Program-made: the position numbers and the translations under genes
Notes under the pieces: generated by a model
The model's input: only the letters and a program-made list of their open reading frames with translations
Told to the model about the DNA's origin: nothing
Database searches by the model: none
Assembly (NCBI GenBank): GCA_008802785.1
Contig: VUYT01000002.1
Location: 682,001-746,000, forward strand
Direction of reading: 5' to 3'
Source: Symmetrospora coprosmae
Lineage: Eukaryota > Basidiomycota > Cystobasidiomycetes > Symmetrosporaceae
DNA: 64,000 nt
Shown: positions 33,822 to 45,249 of the stretch, piece by piece
Layout: every line of letters begins with the position of its first letter
Position numbering within the stretch: position 1 is the first letter of the stretch

Positions 33822-34550
33822 CTGTACGCCAGTTCCTCAGCTCTTACGAAGGCAGAATGGACATCTGCACCGGCAAGCCTGCTTCAGTGGAGTCGGCGGA
33901 TCTGCCAGCTGCAGTGCGCATGCGTCAGGATACGGGCGAAGCGGTACCGGTGGAAGCGGTTGAGGGCAGAGCGTCAGGTTCCGCTGCCCGCCCCGACGCC
34001 TACGAAAGCCAGAGCGCACCGCAAAAGCCTTGACGACCAACATCGCTGCTGCTCGCACGTCATACGTAGGCCTTTGCGACGAGTGACGGGTCTCCGATGT
34101 TTTCCGGAAGCTCGGCCGTACGGGATCGCTTCGGGCTCGAGCTCGTCCCCTTCGCCTCGCACTGCCTTCACTCTGGCGCCGACTACCGTGCTGTGCTGTC
34201 GCATTCGCATTCGCATTCGCATTCGCATTCGCATTCGCATTCGCATTCGCATTCGCACTGCATCGCATCGCATTCGCAAAAGGCAAGAGCGAAGTACAAA
34301 GGCAAAGAGCCGGCGAGCGCGTCCACAATTAGAACGTGTACAGCCCGTCTCGGGTGAACTCCGCGAGTGTATCGCCGTCGTTGCCGTATTACGCACATGT
34401 CGAGCAGCAAGGATGACGAACACTGCTTGAGAAGGGCCTTCTCGTACGGATGCAGTGCAAAGAGATGGCCGAACAGGCACATGCAATGCCCAAAGCGGTG
34501 CTCGCTGATGTCCTCGAGTACAAATCGCAGCGACTGATGCAACTCTTTTC
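33822..34550. repeat. Upstream segmental repeat, copy 2
   Basis: Second copy of the block at 32055-32640, somewhat longer because of insertions (about 33872-33910 and 34330-34440) and the microsatellite expansion. It lies directly upstream of secreted gene C, just as copy 1 lies upstream of gene B, so the unit duplicated was promoter plus gene. Confidence 0.85.
34201..34254. repeat. (GCATTC)9 hexanucleotide microsatellite
   Basis: Nine perfect GCATTC units followed by GCACTG. The homologous place in the other copy (32344-32355) has two units, so the array expanded after the duplication or shrank in copy 1. Confidence 0.95.
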
Positions 34551-34631
34551 TCTCTCTCTTCTCACTACATCCTCACCGTCCACTCCCCTGCACATCCTCT
34601 CAAACACTCACTCTCATAATACTCACCCATC

Positions 34632-35319
34632 ATGAAGTTCACAGCTGCCGCCATCATTGCTGCCGCCTCCGCGCTCCTGGCTACGGCTGCTCCGCTCGAC
34701 GAGCGCGCCCCGCCTGCGCCCAAGGTCAGCAACTACCTCTTCGACGATGCTATCGGAAACAGGACCTTCACCTATTCGGGAACCAGCCAGCTCGCAGGTC
34801 TCGTCAACTCTGTACCGTGGACCCACCTGACAAACCAGGGCTACGGCACCAACAACAAGACGCTTTCCTACACGGGCGTCAATGGAGAAGTCCGTATCCT
34901 CCTGCCCGATATCACACGAACGGAGAACGATGCCCAGAGGTACTGGGTCGAGTTCTACAGCACCAAGAAGGCCGACCGTGGAGGCGTCTCCCTCTACTGC
35001 GGTCATGACCTGTGAGTCTCGTGCCTGATGTAAAGCCCGGAGGCTTGTGAAGTGCGACCGACTTGTGCGCCAACAGGATTGCGACTGGCGACCAGCACTC
35101 GTCTGGAGCAGAGACCAACAGTCAGCTCTTCATCAAGAAGGATCAGTAAGCCCTAACCTGCCCTCGTTCAGTCGTCGAGTCCCGTCACTGATCACCATAT
35201 TCGCACTACCACACAGATTCGCATGCCCGTCGGGCTACCTGGTCCTCAAGAACGACCGAGGAGCCAAGTACATGGCCTTCGACTACCTCAAGATTAGCGA
35301 TGTGCCTTACCTCGTCTAA
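34632..35319 (+). CDS. Small secreted protein, family member C
   Basis: Exons 34632-35011, 35077-35145, 35217-35319; product 183 residues. Signal peptide MKFTAAAIIAAASALLATAA, then PLDERAP as in B. Cysteines C123 and C153 keep the family spacing (29 residues between them). WTHLTNQGYGTNNKTLSYTG is identical to B, and the C-terminus differs from B at only a few positions (KISDVPYLV against KVNDVPYLV). The segment between the two landmarks NGEV and FYSTKKADRGG is the most variable. Introns are at the same places as in B. This gene and B are tandem duplicates with about 1.2 kb between them. Confidence 0.89.
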
Positions 35320-35699
35320 CTGACGGAGGTCGCTGCTTCATGGACAATGCTCGAACCAAAGCAAAGCCCGCATCCGAGCTCAATATCCTCCGGACTGCTG
35401 AATTGCACCAGGACAAACCCGCGTGTAGCCTATAGTAGTGCCTGTAGCACACAGATGTCTGCCCAAGACGGATTGACTGCCTTGTCCTGGGGACGCGCTT
35501 GACTCGTTTGATGTTGCAAGTAGGGTCGACGCTCTCTTTCTACACGACAACATAGGCTCAACTCGCCCTAACAAATGCCTCTATTGCATCTGTCTGCACC
35601 AGCGTCTCGTTGTTCTCCAAGTCTAGCTATCTCTTCGTTCCTTCCGCCTACCACATGCTTACTGTGGATACAGACCTACCCAACTCGTGCTGGAAAGCC
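35320..35699. terminator. Convergent 3' regions of secreted gene C and the Snf2/Sth1 gene
   Basis: 380 bp; nothing beyond 3' flanks is recognisable. Only a short accaaagca word is shared with the sequence after gene B, so the duplication ends close to the stop codon. Confidence 0.35.
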
Positions 35700-38600
35700 C
35701 TACTCTTCCTCTGACTCGATATGCATCTTACTTTGAGGAACACTTTGCTGACGCTGTTGTGCCTCCTGCTGCTGCCGCTGCTGCTGGTAGTAGAGCTGCT
35801 GCTGCTGTTGCTGATACTGCATGGCCTGCTGCTGCTGGTATTGCTGCATCGCCTGGACATGCTGCTGCTGCGAATACTGTTGTTGCGCATGCTGTGTTGG
35901 CTGCTGGTACTGCTGCTGCTGCTGCTGTATAGCCGTTTGCTGCATCTGCTGAGGCTGCATCGGTGGCTGCTGCTGCTGCGCAGGCTGGGTGAGCTCGTTG
36001 AAGCGCCTCATGAACGCCTCCTCCATGTAGTTTGCGTCCTTCCAGACCGTGCTTCCGTCCTCATTGTAGTGTCGAGCATTGTTGAACATGAGCTTGAAGT
36101 CGTCGATAAACTCCTCAAAAGAGCGGTACTGTCCCTTGTCAATCTTCTTGCGGATCTGGTCCATGCAGATTGGGCGCAGTATCATAATGTAGTACTCCGG
36201 GTAGTCACGCTTGCTGGGCAGCTTGTAGAACAGCCCTGCACATTGGTGGCCCTCGTCCGGGTTATCGACGTCCTCGACCGCTTCGAAGCACGCGTCCATG
36301 ACGTTCTTCATCCGCGCCCGCTCCCCGTCATCCACCGCAGGTTGCTTGCCCGTTTTGCGCCGCTTCCCTGCTGCTTGCGGTAGAGGCGCGTCGCTCGCAC
36401 CAGTCACCGAGCCCGTGTCTGCCGACTCGGCGCGACTCGCCTGGCTCGGCCGGCCTCGCTTGCGCTTCAGCAGTTGCGGAGCTAGCGTAGCTCCCGGTGC
36501 GGCTGCTGCTAAGGGCGCGTTCGAGCCCGCGTCTGAATCCCAGTCGACGGCAGAAGTGCCTCGAGTCCGGCTGCCAGAGGCAGAATTCTGATCATCGTCA
36601 ACTGCACCTCCAGGCCCGCCAAGCTGCTCGCGCCGATTTCGCTCAATGACCTCGCTCAAGTCGGCGTCGTCGTCCTCGATCGCCTGTACACGACACGAGA
36701 GGCCGAAAGCCTGTCAGCATACAGCATTGCCTACCATTACTCCGCGGCTAGACTCACCGCTGTCCACTGCTCCTCCGTAAGGCCATCGTCGTAGTGCACG
36801 TTGGTCTTTTTCCGGCGGACGTCCAAGACCTCCTCTACCACCGGCTCCAAGCTGTGCTCGACGTGATAGACATCCGGCAGCTCGGCCTCGGTGATGAGAC
36901 GGTCCGGCGGCGGGCCCGAGTTGCCAGCGCGGAGCCAGGCGAGCTCTTCGTTCCTGACGCGCTCGAGATCCATCCGCGTAAACAGCTCAGACTCTTCCTC
37001 ACTTCGGCTGAGAATGTCATTTAGCTCGTCATCGCCCAAATCCGCCGTGTCCTCCTCGTCATCCTCGGCAGCCTCCAGGATTGCTCGCTAAGAGCACAAG
37101 TAGCAAGTTGTCAGCGTTGACGTCTCCCGGGTAAGCTTTGACAGCATCGACACCTCACCAGGAACTCCTCCCGCTCAGACGCCGACGACTTGTTGTCGAA
37201 TCGACCACCCTGAATGACCTTCTTGTCAATCTCGAGCTTCTCCCTCGCGCGCGCCAGAATGTGCTCTTCGACACTCTTCTCGGTGACGAGTCGGAAGATG
37301 CGGACCTCCTTCTTCTGCCCGATACGGTGCGCCCGATCCTGCGCCTGGAGATCCTGATGCGGGTTCCAGTCCGAGTCGTAGATAATGACCGTGTCTGCCG
37401 TCTGCAGGTTCAGACCCAGACCACCGGCACGTGTCGACAGCAGGAAGACCTGGTACTCGGACTGCGGGTGGTTGAAGAGCTTGAGCATCTCGGCTCGCTC
37501 GTCGGGCTTTGTCGATCCGTCCAGGCGCAAGCATGCTGTATTGCGGTACTTGAGGTAGTCCTCCATGATGGCTGTGTGCGGTGCCAAGGATTAGCGCGTC
37601 TGGACGGGGCTAGATCCCACCGAAGGTCATCGACCCACTCATAATCTCCGTCATCTGGAAGAACATCAGAATCCGGTGGCCTCCTGCAAACATCTTGGGC
37701 AGGACTCTGTCGAGCAGCTCAAACTTCCCGCAGGTCCTGTAGAGGAGGTCGTTGCTCGTCCCCCATGGGTTGATGAGGTTCTCGACGGGCTGGAACACGA
37801 AAGGGTGGTTGCAGATCTTGCGTAGCTGCATGATGGTGTTCTGCAGGCCCTTCATGCCTAGCTTGCTCTTGCCGTCCTTGTCGTCCGCTGCCGACGTGAT
37901 GAGCATGCCAGACTCCTTCATGCGCTTGTACAGTTTGAGCTGCAGTGCCGACATCTTGCACCGAATCAGGCGCTCGACCTTGTCTGGCAGCTCCTTCTCG
38001 ACGTCCTTCTTCAGTCGTCGCAGCAGGAACGGGCGCAGCACCTTGTGCAGGCGGCGGATGACGAGCAGCGCCTCTTCTTCGTTCAGATCGATCTTGTCTT
38101 GTCCACCTGTACCCGCGAATGGCGTGTTGAACCACTCGTCGAACGACTGCTGCGAGTTGAAGACTTTTGGGAGGACAAAATTGAGTAGCGCCCAAAGTTC
38201 GGGTAGATTGTTCTGTGAAGCCAATAAAGGGTGTCAGATGATGGCGGTTGTAAGAGTAGCAACGCAGTGACGCGCTCGTACCTGCAGTGGGGTACCAGTC
38301 AAGATGAGGCGGTATCTCGAGCTGTAATATGTTGTGAGCGTCATTGACAGCTTGGACTGCGTGTTCTTCATGCGGTGTCCTTCGTCGATGACCATATGGA
38401 CCCATTTGTACTTGCACAGGAAGGGACGGTCCTTGATGACGTACTCGTAGGTAGTGAGGCACACCTGGAAAGGGTTGTACCGCATCTGGTTCTGAATGCC
38501 TTTCCTCGCCAGAGGCGGTCCCTTGTAATTAACCACCTGGACTGTCGGTGCCCACTTGGCAAATTCCAGCTGCCAATTCGGCATGGTGGACAGCGGAACG

Positions 38601-41271
38601 ATGACAAGGAATGGACCCGGCTGCTTCTTGACATCGATGAGGTAAGTGAGGAGCGAGATTGTCTGAATGGTCTTGCCCAGACCCTAGGTAGCAGTCGAGA
38701 CCAAAGGCGAGATAGCGATGGTGTCAGTACCGTATCTGAAAGACCAGCTAGAGTGAGAGACGCAACCTACCATTTCGTCGGCGAGAATGCCGTTCAGCCT
38801 ATTGTTGTAGAGCGAAATCATCCACTGGAGACCCTTGATCTGATACTCCTTGAGTTGGCCGCCCGTAAGGATGCTAGCCTGCTTTGTGACCGTCTCCTTG
38901 ATCTTGTGAGCGACATTGTAGTAATCCGTCTTGCTGCCTCCCGTGTTCTCCTCGTCCTGGAAGACTGGCGCCGCGCCGAACGCCGACTCGTCCACTGTGC
39001 CGTCGCCCTGGTTCGCGTCAATGGTCGATTGTGGGCCATCGAGCGCCATGGGATCCTTGTCGACCGCGTCCTCCTGCTGCGCAGCGACTGCCTGCGCGAG
39101 CGAGTCTAGGAACGAGTCCGTCTGCCTGAGCAAGTGCGTGATACGCGTGTCCTTGGCCGTGTCGATGAGCTTCATGTAGGCCTCTTCGTCGTTGTTCCGC
39201 AGCGCTTTGAGACGCTCCTTGCTCACGCGCTCGATGCGCTTCTGCTCCTCCTTCTCGGCCTCGACGTGCCACTTCAATATGTTGCGGCCGAGTCGCACCT
39301 GCCGCTCGCGGTTGGCAGCGTGGGCCTCCTGCAGTGCCTGCCCGTGCGCGGCAATGGCGAGCAGCTGGTCGAGGTGCTTCTGCTTTGCGCGGTTCTCGCG
39401 GTCCACTTTCTGCTGTCGCTCGAGCTGGTCGATGGCCCGCGCATCCTTCAGCGTGATCTTCCGCTGCGCGCGGTATGCGTTCCGGTCCGCGACGAGGTTC
39501 AGGCTGACGCTCTGGTTTAGCCCGCGCACGACGCTCTCGCGCAGCTGCCGCTGCTTCTGCAGAAGGTTCAGGCTCTTGAGCTCGATGAGCGCGCGCAGCT
39601 TCTTGCTCGCCAGCACCTCCATCTTGCGGCTGTCCGGCGCATTCTCGAGCTCGTCGAGGTCTACAACCTCGTCCGAGAGCGTGCTCGGCAGGTTCTCCAG
39701 CTCCCGCCGACGCTGCGTGATGCGCGCCTCGAGGTAGCGTGTGCGCTCGACCTGTAGAGTATGCGGATCGAGGCCTGCCGGAAGCAGCGAGGGGACCGAG
39801 GCCGTCCTGTACGGATCGCCTTGCACGGCAGTGCGCAGAGCGGCCAGGACAGAGCGCGGATTCCGGAAGTGCGTATACGGCGCGATGAGCGTGTCGGGGA
39901 CTTCCTCAATCTCCAGCTCGGGCTCGACGTAGGGCTGATTGGCTAGCGATTCCGGCGCAGCGGCGGGTGTCGGCTGAGTCTGCCCGACCGGTGTAGAGTC
40001 AGGGGTAGGCACGAGAGCAGGCTGGGCGTCGCCCTCGCCTTCCTGCTTGGCGGCTACAGGTGGGGCATTGGCTGTAGCGAGAGGAGACGTCGACGTAGCG
40101 GACGGCTCAGCGGACGGAACTGACGCTGCAGCTGGGTTGGAGGCGGCCTGGCTGAACTCCGGCGAAGTGGCAAAGATGACCTTGGCTACATCCGGCGGGA
40201 TGGGCTGGCCCCTTTGCAGTACGCGCAGCGCGTATATCTGCGCTTTGAAAGCTGCCATCTGCTGAGGGGATAGGATGACGTGGGGCGAAGGGACAGGCCC
40301 AGTCTGTCCTGCTGGATTGACGGCATTGGACTGTCCGTTCGTACTGGTAGAGGCTGCGGGCGAGGCAGCAGAAGCGCTTGTAGCAGAGCCATTGGCGGTT
40401 ACTCCGTTCGCAAGGGGGAAAGGCTTTTGAGTACCGCTGCTTTCGGGCGCACCCGGTGGTACGCCATTCGCTGCACTTGCTGATGGCACTGCAGGCGGCA
40501 TTGCTCCGTCTGCGCGTGGTAAACGGATCCGAGTCCACGATGCGCCTGTCAGCGTGTGCTCTACGTGTCCTGTACATCCCGCGCAGGCTAGAGGCATCGA
40601 GACACTGCCGACTCACTCTGCTGCTGCGATGCGCTGGGCGGGGACTGTGCTTGGGCCTGTGTTTGCGCCTGTGCCTGTGCCTGAGCCTGGCTCTGCTGCA
40701 TGTTGTACAGCGTCTTCATCCTGTGCATCTGCTGCTGAAGTGCAGCGAATGTCCGCATGATGTTGGCTAGTTCGGGCGAGGTTTGCTCGGTGAAGCCCTG
40801 GGCTCTGAGCTGATTCATGCGCTGGAAACACCGAGAGTGGAGGCGGTAGAGTTCATGGGTAAGCTGCTTGCAAGTGCATGCGCTCAGAGCGTTTGTATCG
40901 GGACAGAGTGTACGCACCTGGTTCATGGCGGCGAGCTTCTCTCGGTCAAGACCGGCCGGCATTCCGCCTTGCCCTCCCTGCTGCTGAGGTGGACTATCGG
41001 CCATTGCTTGCTGCATCTGTGGCTGCCCTTGCTGCCCGTGCTGCTGCTGCTGTTGTGCCTGCAGAGGACTGTAGGCCTGGCTATTTCCATTTCCACTGCC
41101 ATTGCCAGCAATCACCGGGGCTCCCTGACCCATCATCCCGTTGGCCGGCGGCTGCCCCTGAGGCTGGACCATTGAGGCCATCGGATACTGCTGCTGGTGC
41201 TGCTGGTGCTGCATCTGTGACTGCTGCTGCTGCTGCTGCATTCCGCTCCCCTGCGATGGCTGTCCCTGCAT
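35700..41271 (-). CDS. SWI/SNF-RSC chromatin-remodelling ATPase (Snf2/Sth1 type) with bromodomain
   Basis: Catalytic subunit of a SWI/SNF-class remodeller. Exons (minus) 41271-40918, 40863-40617, 40509-38771, 38683-38282, 38212-37639, 37571-37159, 37087-36758, 36683-35700; product 1680 residues. Domains in order: Gln-rich N-terminus; QLQ motif ([20 protein letters not shown], near residue 290); HSA region ([19 protein letters not shown] onward); SNF2 ATPase with DEMGLGKT at 778-785 and DEGH; helicase C with [19 protein letters not shown]; SnAC-like acidic region ([12 protein letters not shown]); bromodomain with the acetyl-lysine Asn in NNARHYNED; then a polyglutamine tail. The first intron (54 bp) is stop-free and a multiple of three. 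HSA, SnAC and bromodomain together exclude ISWI, CHD and INO80 types; Snf2 versus Sth1 is not decided. Confidence 0.95.
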
Positions 41272-41407
41272 TTGCTATGTGCACCAGCCCGGCAAGTACG
41301 CCTTCGGGGAAAGCGATGCGGCGGCCAACAAGGCAAGGCCAGACGGTGGAAGGGGCGGTTCCTGCTGCTGCTGCTGCCCCTTCTCGGTAGTCCTGCGCGC
41401 TATGTGC

Positions 41408-41464
41408 TGTACTGTACTGTACTGTACTGTACTGTACTGTACTGTACTGTACTGTACTGTACTG
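41408..41464. repeat. (ACTGT)n pentanucleotide microsatellite, about 11 units
   Basis: Ten perfect ACTGT units at 41411-41460 plus partial units at both ends. It lies about 140 bp upstream of the start codon of the Snf2/Sth1 gene, inside its promoter or 5' UTR. Confidence 0.95.
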
Positions 41465-41694
41465 AGTATGTATGCGGAGTTGTTCTACCAGTCGCGTAGG
41501 CCGTTGGCGTCCATGCGCGTGCGTGCGAGCCTTCAACTTGCGAGAGCGACCAGAGAAGAGCGAGACCTGTCAACGATGATGGGAATGCCGAAAGCTCTTG
41601 CAATACTGAAATGGCGTATCGTGACAGCCAGCGATGCCCGAGATGAGTGGCCCGCGAGCGAGGCGATGCGTCGATTGCCAGCCCTGCGGCAACG

Positions 41695-41719
41695 GCAGCA
41701 GCAGCAGCAGCAGCAGCAG
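41695..41719. repeat. (GCA)8 trinucleotide run
   Basis: Uninterrupted GCA repeat in the 3' flank of the beta-glucosidase gene, outside any supported exon. Confidence 0.8.
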
Positions 41720-41855
41720 GAGCGGCTCTAAGAGGGCAGCCAGGAGCTTGAACAGGTTTGCAACAAACACAACCAACAGCAGTTCCTCGACAAAACCACC
41801 GCCTCTTTCTGTCATGTCTACTATGGAGCGCTCCACCGCGGCTCCCGTGTGTGTT

Positions 41856-44800
41856 TCAAAGACCCGTCCACCTCACCTCCTCCTCCAGCTGGTATTGTCC
41901 TTTCGCTCGGATGTCTGCAGAGCTCGACCCTACCAGGATGTGGTACTCGACGGCTTCGGCGATCCAGCAGTTCTCGTCCTCGTCGAAATAGGAGAAGGCC
42001 TCCTTTTCGAGCCTGAATGAAGCCGTCTTGCTTTCGCCGGGCGCAAGGGCCAGCTTTGCGAACGCCTTGAGCTCCTTGACCGGCCGCGATATCCTGCTGC
42101 TCTTGGGTGCCACATACAGCTGCACTGCTTCGCTGCCGGCCACCTCGCCGTCGTTCCTCACCTGAACCGTCACGTCCGCGTAGATGCCGTTCGTGGCACC
42201 ATTGAAGGCATGCACCTCTAAGTCCGAATATGTGAACGTGGCGTACGACAATCCGTGCCCGAACGGAAAGAGCACCTCCATGCGCCGCTTCTCGTAGTTG
42301 CGGTACCCGACCATGACGCCCTCGTTGTACAGAACTGCGTGTGCCGACTCACTCTTCTCTGCAAAGGACGTGTCGGCGAGGATGTCCGACTGACGGATCG
42401 GAAAGGAGATGGGAAGCTTTGCTGACGGGTTGCGTGCGCCAAAGAGGATGTCGGCGAGGCCGTTGCCAGACTCGTTGCCTGCGTAAAAGGCGTGAATGAC
42501 GGTTGAGGCTTTGGCGATCCAAGGCATGGCGACCGGCGTGCCAGACTGATTGACGACTACCGTATTGGGCTGAACAGCGAGCACAGCCTCGATGAGCTTG
42601 TCCGAGTCGCCCGGCAGACTGAGCGTCTTGCGGTCGAAGCCCTCGCTCTCGTACTCCGGTGACAGCCCGACAACGACGACTGCCACGTCCGACTCGGCAG
42701 CCAGGGCGACCGCCTCGTCGAGCGCCTCCTGCGGTGTCTGCACGCGGAACGCGCCTATGCGTGCCGCGCCTGCCGTTGTCCATGGCATGCTCTCCATCTC
42801 GAGCGAGGGCGACAACCGGAGCTCCAGCCTGTACGTCCGGCCCGCCTCGACACCTCGCACCAGGCCCTTCCGCTCCTCGGAAGCAAACCCGTAGAAAGTC
42901 TCGCCTTGCACGAAAGTCTCGAGATTGATTTCGACAATGAGCTCGTCTTCGACAAAGAGTGTTGTGTACCCTATGGACGCCACACCGAATTCCCAGTCAC
43001 CGCTCTCCGGCGCCGTCCAGTTCATAGTGATCTGCGAAATGTAGGAACACATCAGCTCCACGTGAATACACATGCGCGACGATCGGGCGCATACCTTGCC
43101 AAAGACCTTGTGGCTCATCAGATCGCCCGGCAGTCCGTCCCAGAACATGACAGATGCGGAGTTCGATGGGACGCGCAGAGCCGGAACCTTGCTAGCCGGA
43201 ATGGCGATCTTGCTGCTCGTGAGCCAGTCCGCAACGGGCGGCTCGTCCGCGAAAAGCTCGACAAGCAAAGCTTTTTTGCCGCTTCCATCCGGCAGCGTCA
43301 TATCGGGATCAATGATCGGTAGAAGAACGTGCGTGGGTGCACCGATGGCAAACTTGACATCGACATTGAGCTTGCTGGCGGATTCGGTAAGGGCCTCGAG
43401 GGGCGACACGGTGTAGGTTGTGAGTAGCGAGGAGGAGCCGCCACCGAGTCCCAGGCCTTTGTTGGCGTTGTTCCCGAGCAGAGCGATCTGCCTCTTATTC
43501 TTGCCAAAGCTCGCTTGGCCGAGCGGGAGCAGCTTCGCATCGTTCTTGAGCAGTACGATGGACTCAGCAGCGCACTCGCGCAACAGAGCGCGGATCTCGG
43601 GCGTATCGAGAGTCGTTTCGGGCACGTTGAAGGGGATGCCTGAAGCAATGGCGCGATTGCAGAAGTTGAGGTAGCGCCGCACTATAGGGTCGAGGTGCTT
43701 GCTTGGTGACACGTCGTTGCCGTTGATTGCTCGCAGCACCTGCGGTAGTCCACGCACTACTGCAGGGCCGGGCATCTGTGCGGGATCCAATGTCAGCGAA
43801 TGGCTACCTCAATTATGTAAGCAGCTGGGCTCAGACTGACCTCAACATCGAGCGTTGCTTCGTAAGATTCGCGCAGCGCGTAGATTCCTGACCAGTCCGA
43901 CATGACAATGCCGTCATACTGCCACTCGTCTCGCAGAATGGTCTTGAGAAGGTGTGTCGAGGACGATGCATGTTGGCCGTTGACTTTGTTGTACGCCGTC
44001 ATTAGTGAAGCCGGCTTGCCGTCCTTGATGGCAATGCGGAATGGCTCGACTGCAGCGCAAAGAGCACGTCAGACTAGGTTATACAGCAGACTGTGGCTGG
44101 AGACTCACGGTAGATCTCGCGCAGAGCTCGCTCGCTGATGCGGCTGTCTGAGGCAAAGCGACTAACGTAGCAACTCTCAGCCTAATGCACTCGCTCTATA
44201 GAAGTGCTCTAGAGACCCGGACTCACTCGTGCTCCTGGTCGTTAGCGACCAAGTGTTTGATGCACTGGCGGATCCGACCTTCCAGTGTCAGAAAGCTGAT
44301 CTGCGCAGGCATGCACGACCTGCCACATAATGTTACGCACTCCTCCAACACCAGTCGATTGCAGGCCCTGGAGATACGAAGCCGCCATAGCTCCACTAAG
44401 ATGTGAATCCTCAGCGATGGACTCGAAGGCCCGCCCGCCAAAGGGGTGCCGCTGCATGTTGACTGTCGGGCCGAGGAGGAAGTGCACGCCCTTGGCTTTG
44501 CATTCGTCTCCCAGCGCTGCCGCGATCCGATAGATGAGCTCCTTGTCGAACATTGCTCCGAAAGCGGTTCCTCCAGGGAAGCACGAGCTGCTGCAGCCGT
44601 TGAAAATGGTCTGGCCTCGGACGCCTGTGCGGGTTCGGGCAAGAACGGCAAAGAGCGTAAGCGACAGCTCAGCTCTGTACATGGATGCCTTTCTGCTTCA
44701 TCCACGCACCGTTAGGGCCGTCCGAGCAGCGCGGCGAGGGAACGCCGAGCCGCTCAATGCCCTTGAAATGCCAGAAGTCCTCTCCGGCCGTAACCTGGAC

Positions 44801-44887
44801 CTTTTCCGACACGGTCATCTTGCTCAGCGTGGCTTCAACATCGATGGGCTCGTACAACTTGCTCGTTCCGGCGGTCGTAGGTGACAT
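41856..44887 (-). CDS. GH3 beta-glucosidase with PA14 domain
   Basis: Hydrolyses terminal beta-D-glucosides such as cellobiose. Exons (minus) 44887-44710, 44624-44341, 44264-44227, 44161-44109, 44049-43841, 43775-43095, 43031-41856; product 872 residues. N-terminal GH3 barrel: CSDGPNGVRG, GPTVNMQRHPFGGRAFES, CIKHLVANDQEH (needs the 38 nt exon), RISERALREIY, and the nucleophile Asp236 in GIVMSDW. The C-terminal GH3 domain begins at SIVLLKNDAKLLPL and is interrupted by a PA14 insert (about residues 400-540, ITMNWTAPESGDWEFGV). It resumes with VVVGLSPEYESEGFDRKTLS, which should include the acid/base Glu. The fibronectin-III-like end is VQLYVAPKSSRISRPVKELK. No signal peptide, so it is intracellular like Kluyveromyces enzymes of this type. 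The 63 bp intron 43032-43094 is stop-free. It is divergent from a sugar transporter. Confidence 0.95.
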
Positions 44888-45088
44888 GCTGGCTGGAGGT
44901 GCAGGCTGCCTGGATTGACTCTTTGAATGCTCGAGAAGAGTCGACAACGATGGCAACTGTAGTCGGCGTGGGAGTGGATGCGAATGCGAAGGCTGACGAC
45001 TTGGTAAGAGAAGCCATACTTCATGACGCGCACAGACGCGCTGCCCGTCAGTCGGCTCCGAATCAACCAGGAACAGCTGGCAGAGAGG

Positions 45089-45100
45089 TTCGGTACCGAA
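45089..45100. promoter_or_regulatory. TTCGGTACCGAA palindrome (candidate operator 1)
   Basis: Perfect 12 bp inverted repeat with CGG and CCG half sites separated by TA, the kind of site bound by Zn2Cys6 factors. It lies about 200 bp from the beta-glucosidase start. The function is inference. Confidence 0.5.
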
Positions 45101-45249
45101 CAACAGGGTCCACAGATTGCCGCAAAGGCCGCTCGTTGGCCTTTTTACTCGGAAGGCGAAGCCGAACCGAAGCGGCAAGCGACTCAGACCGGCAATCGCA
45201 CTCATGGAACCGCAGCCCGCAACCCCGGGCTCTTTTCTGGACTCGGTGC

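Larger units (their letters stand above)
33438..34631. other. Intergenic region between secreted genes B and C
   Basis: 1194 bp, the longest gene-free stretch in the window. The first about 380 bp is unique 3' sequence; the rest is the second copy of the duplicated upstream block, with the GCATTC expansion and a CT-rich leader next to gene C. Confidence 0.5.
41272..41855. promoter_or_regulatory. Promoter of the Snf2/Sth1 gene with two microsatellites
   Basis: 584 bp between two minus-strand genes. It contains an (ACTGT)n array and, further away, a (GCA)n run. Open frames across the pentanucleotide array (YCTVLYCTV repeats) are by-products of the repeat and not genes. Confidence 0.5.

Noticed and set aside
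34201-34254. Possible CRISPR-like array
   Set aside because: Units are 6 bp and contiguous without spacers; this is a microsatellite in a eukaryotic genome.
34183-34542. Open frames translating the GCATTC array (HSHSHS or ECECEC runs)
   Set aside because: Produced by the hexanucleotide repeat in a duplicated non-coding block; the other copy does not keep the frames.
41279-41731. Open frames coding YCTVL-type repeats
   Set aside because: They are the translation of the ACTGT microsatellite in several frames and lack a believable gene structure.
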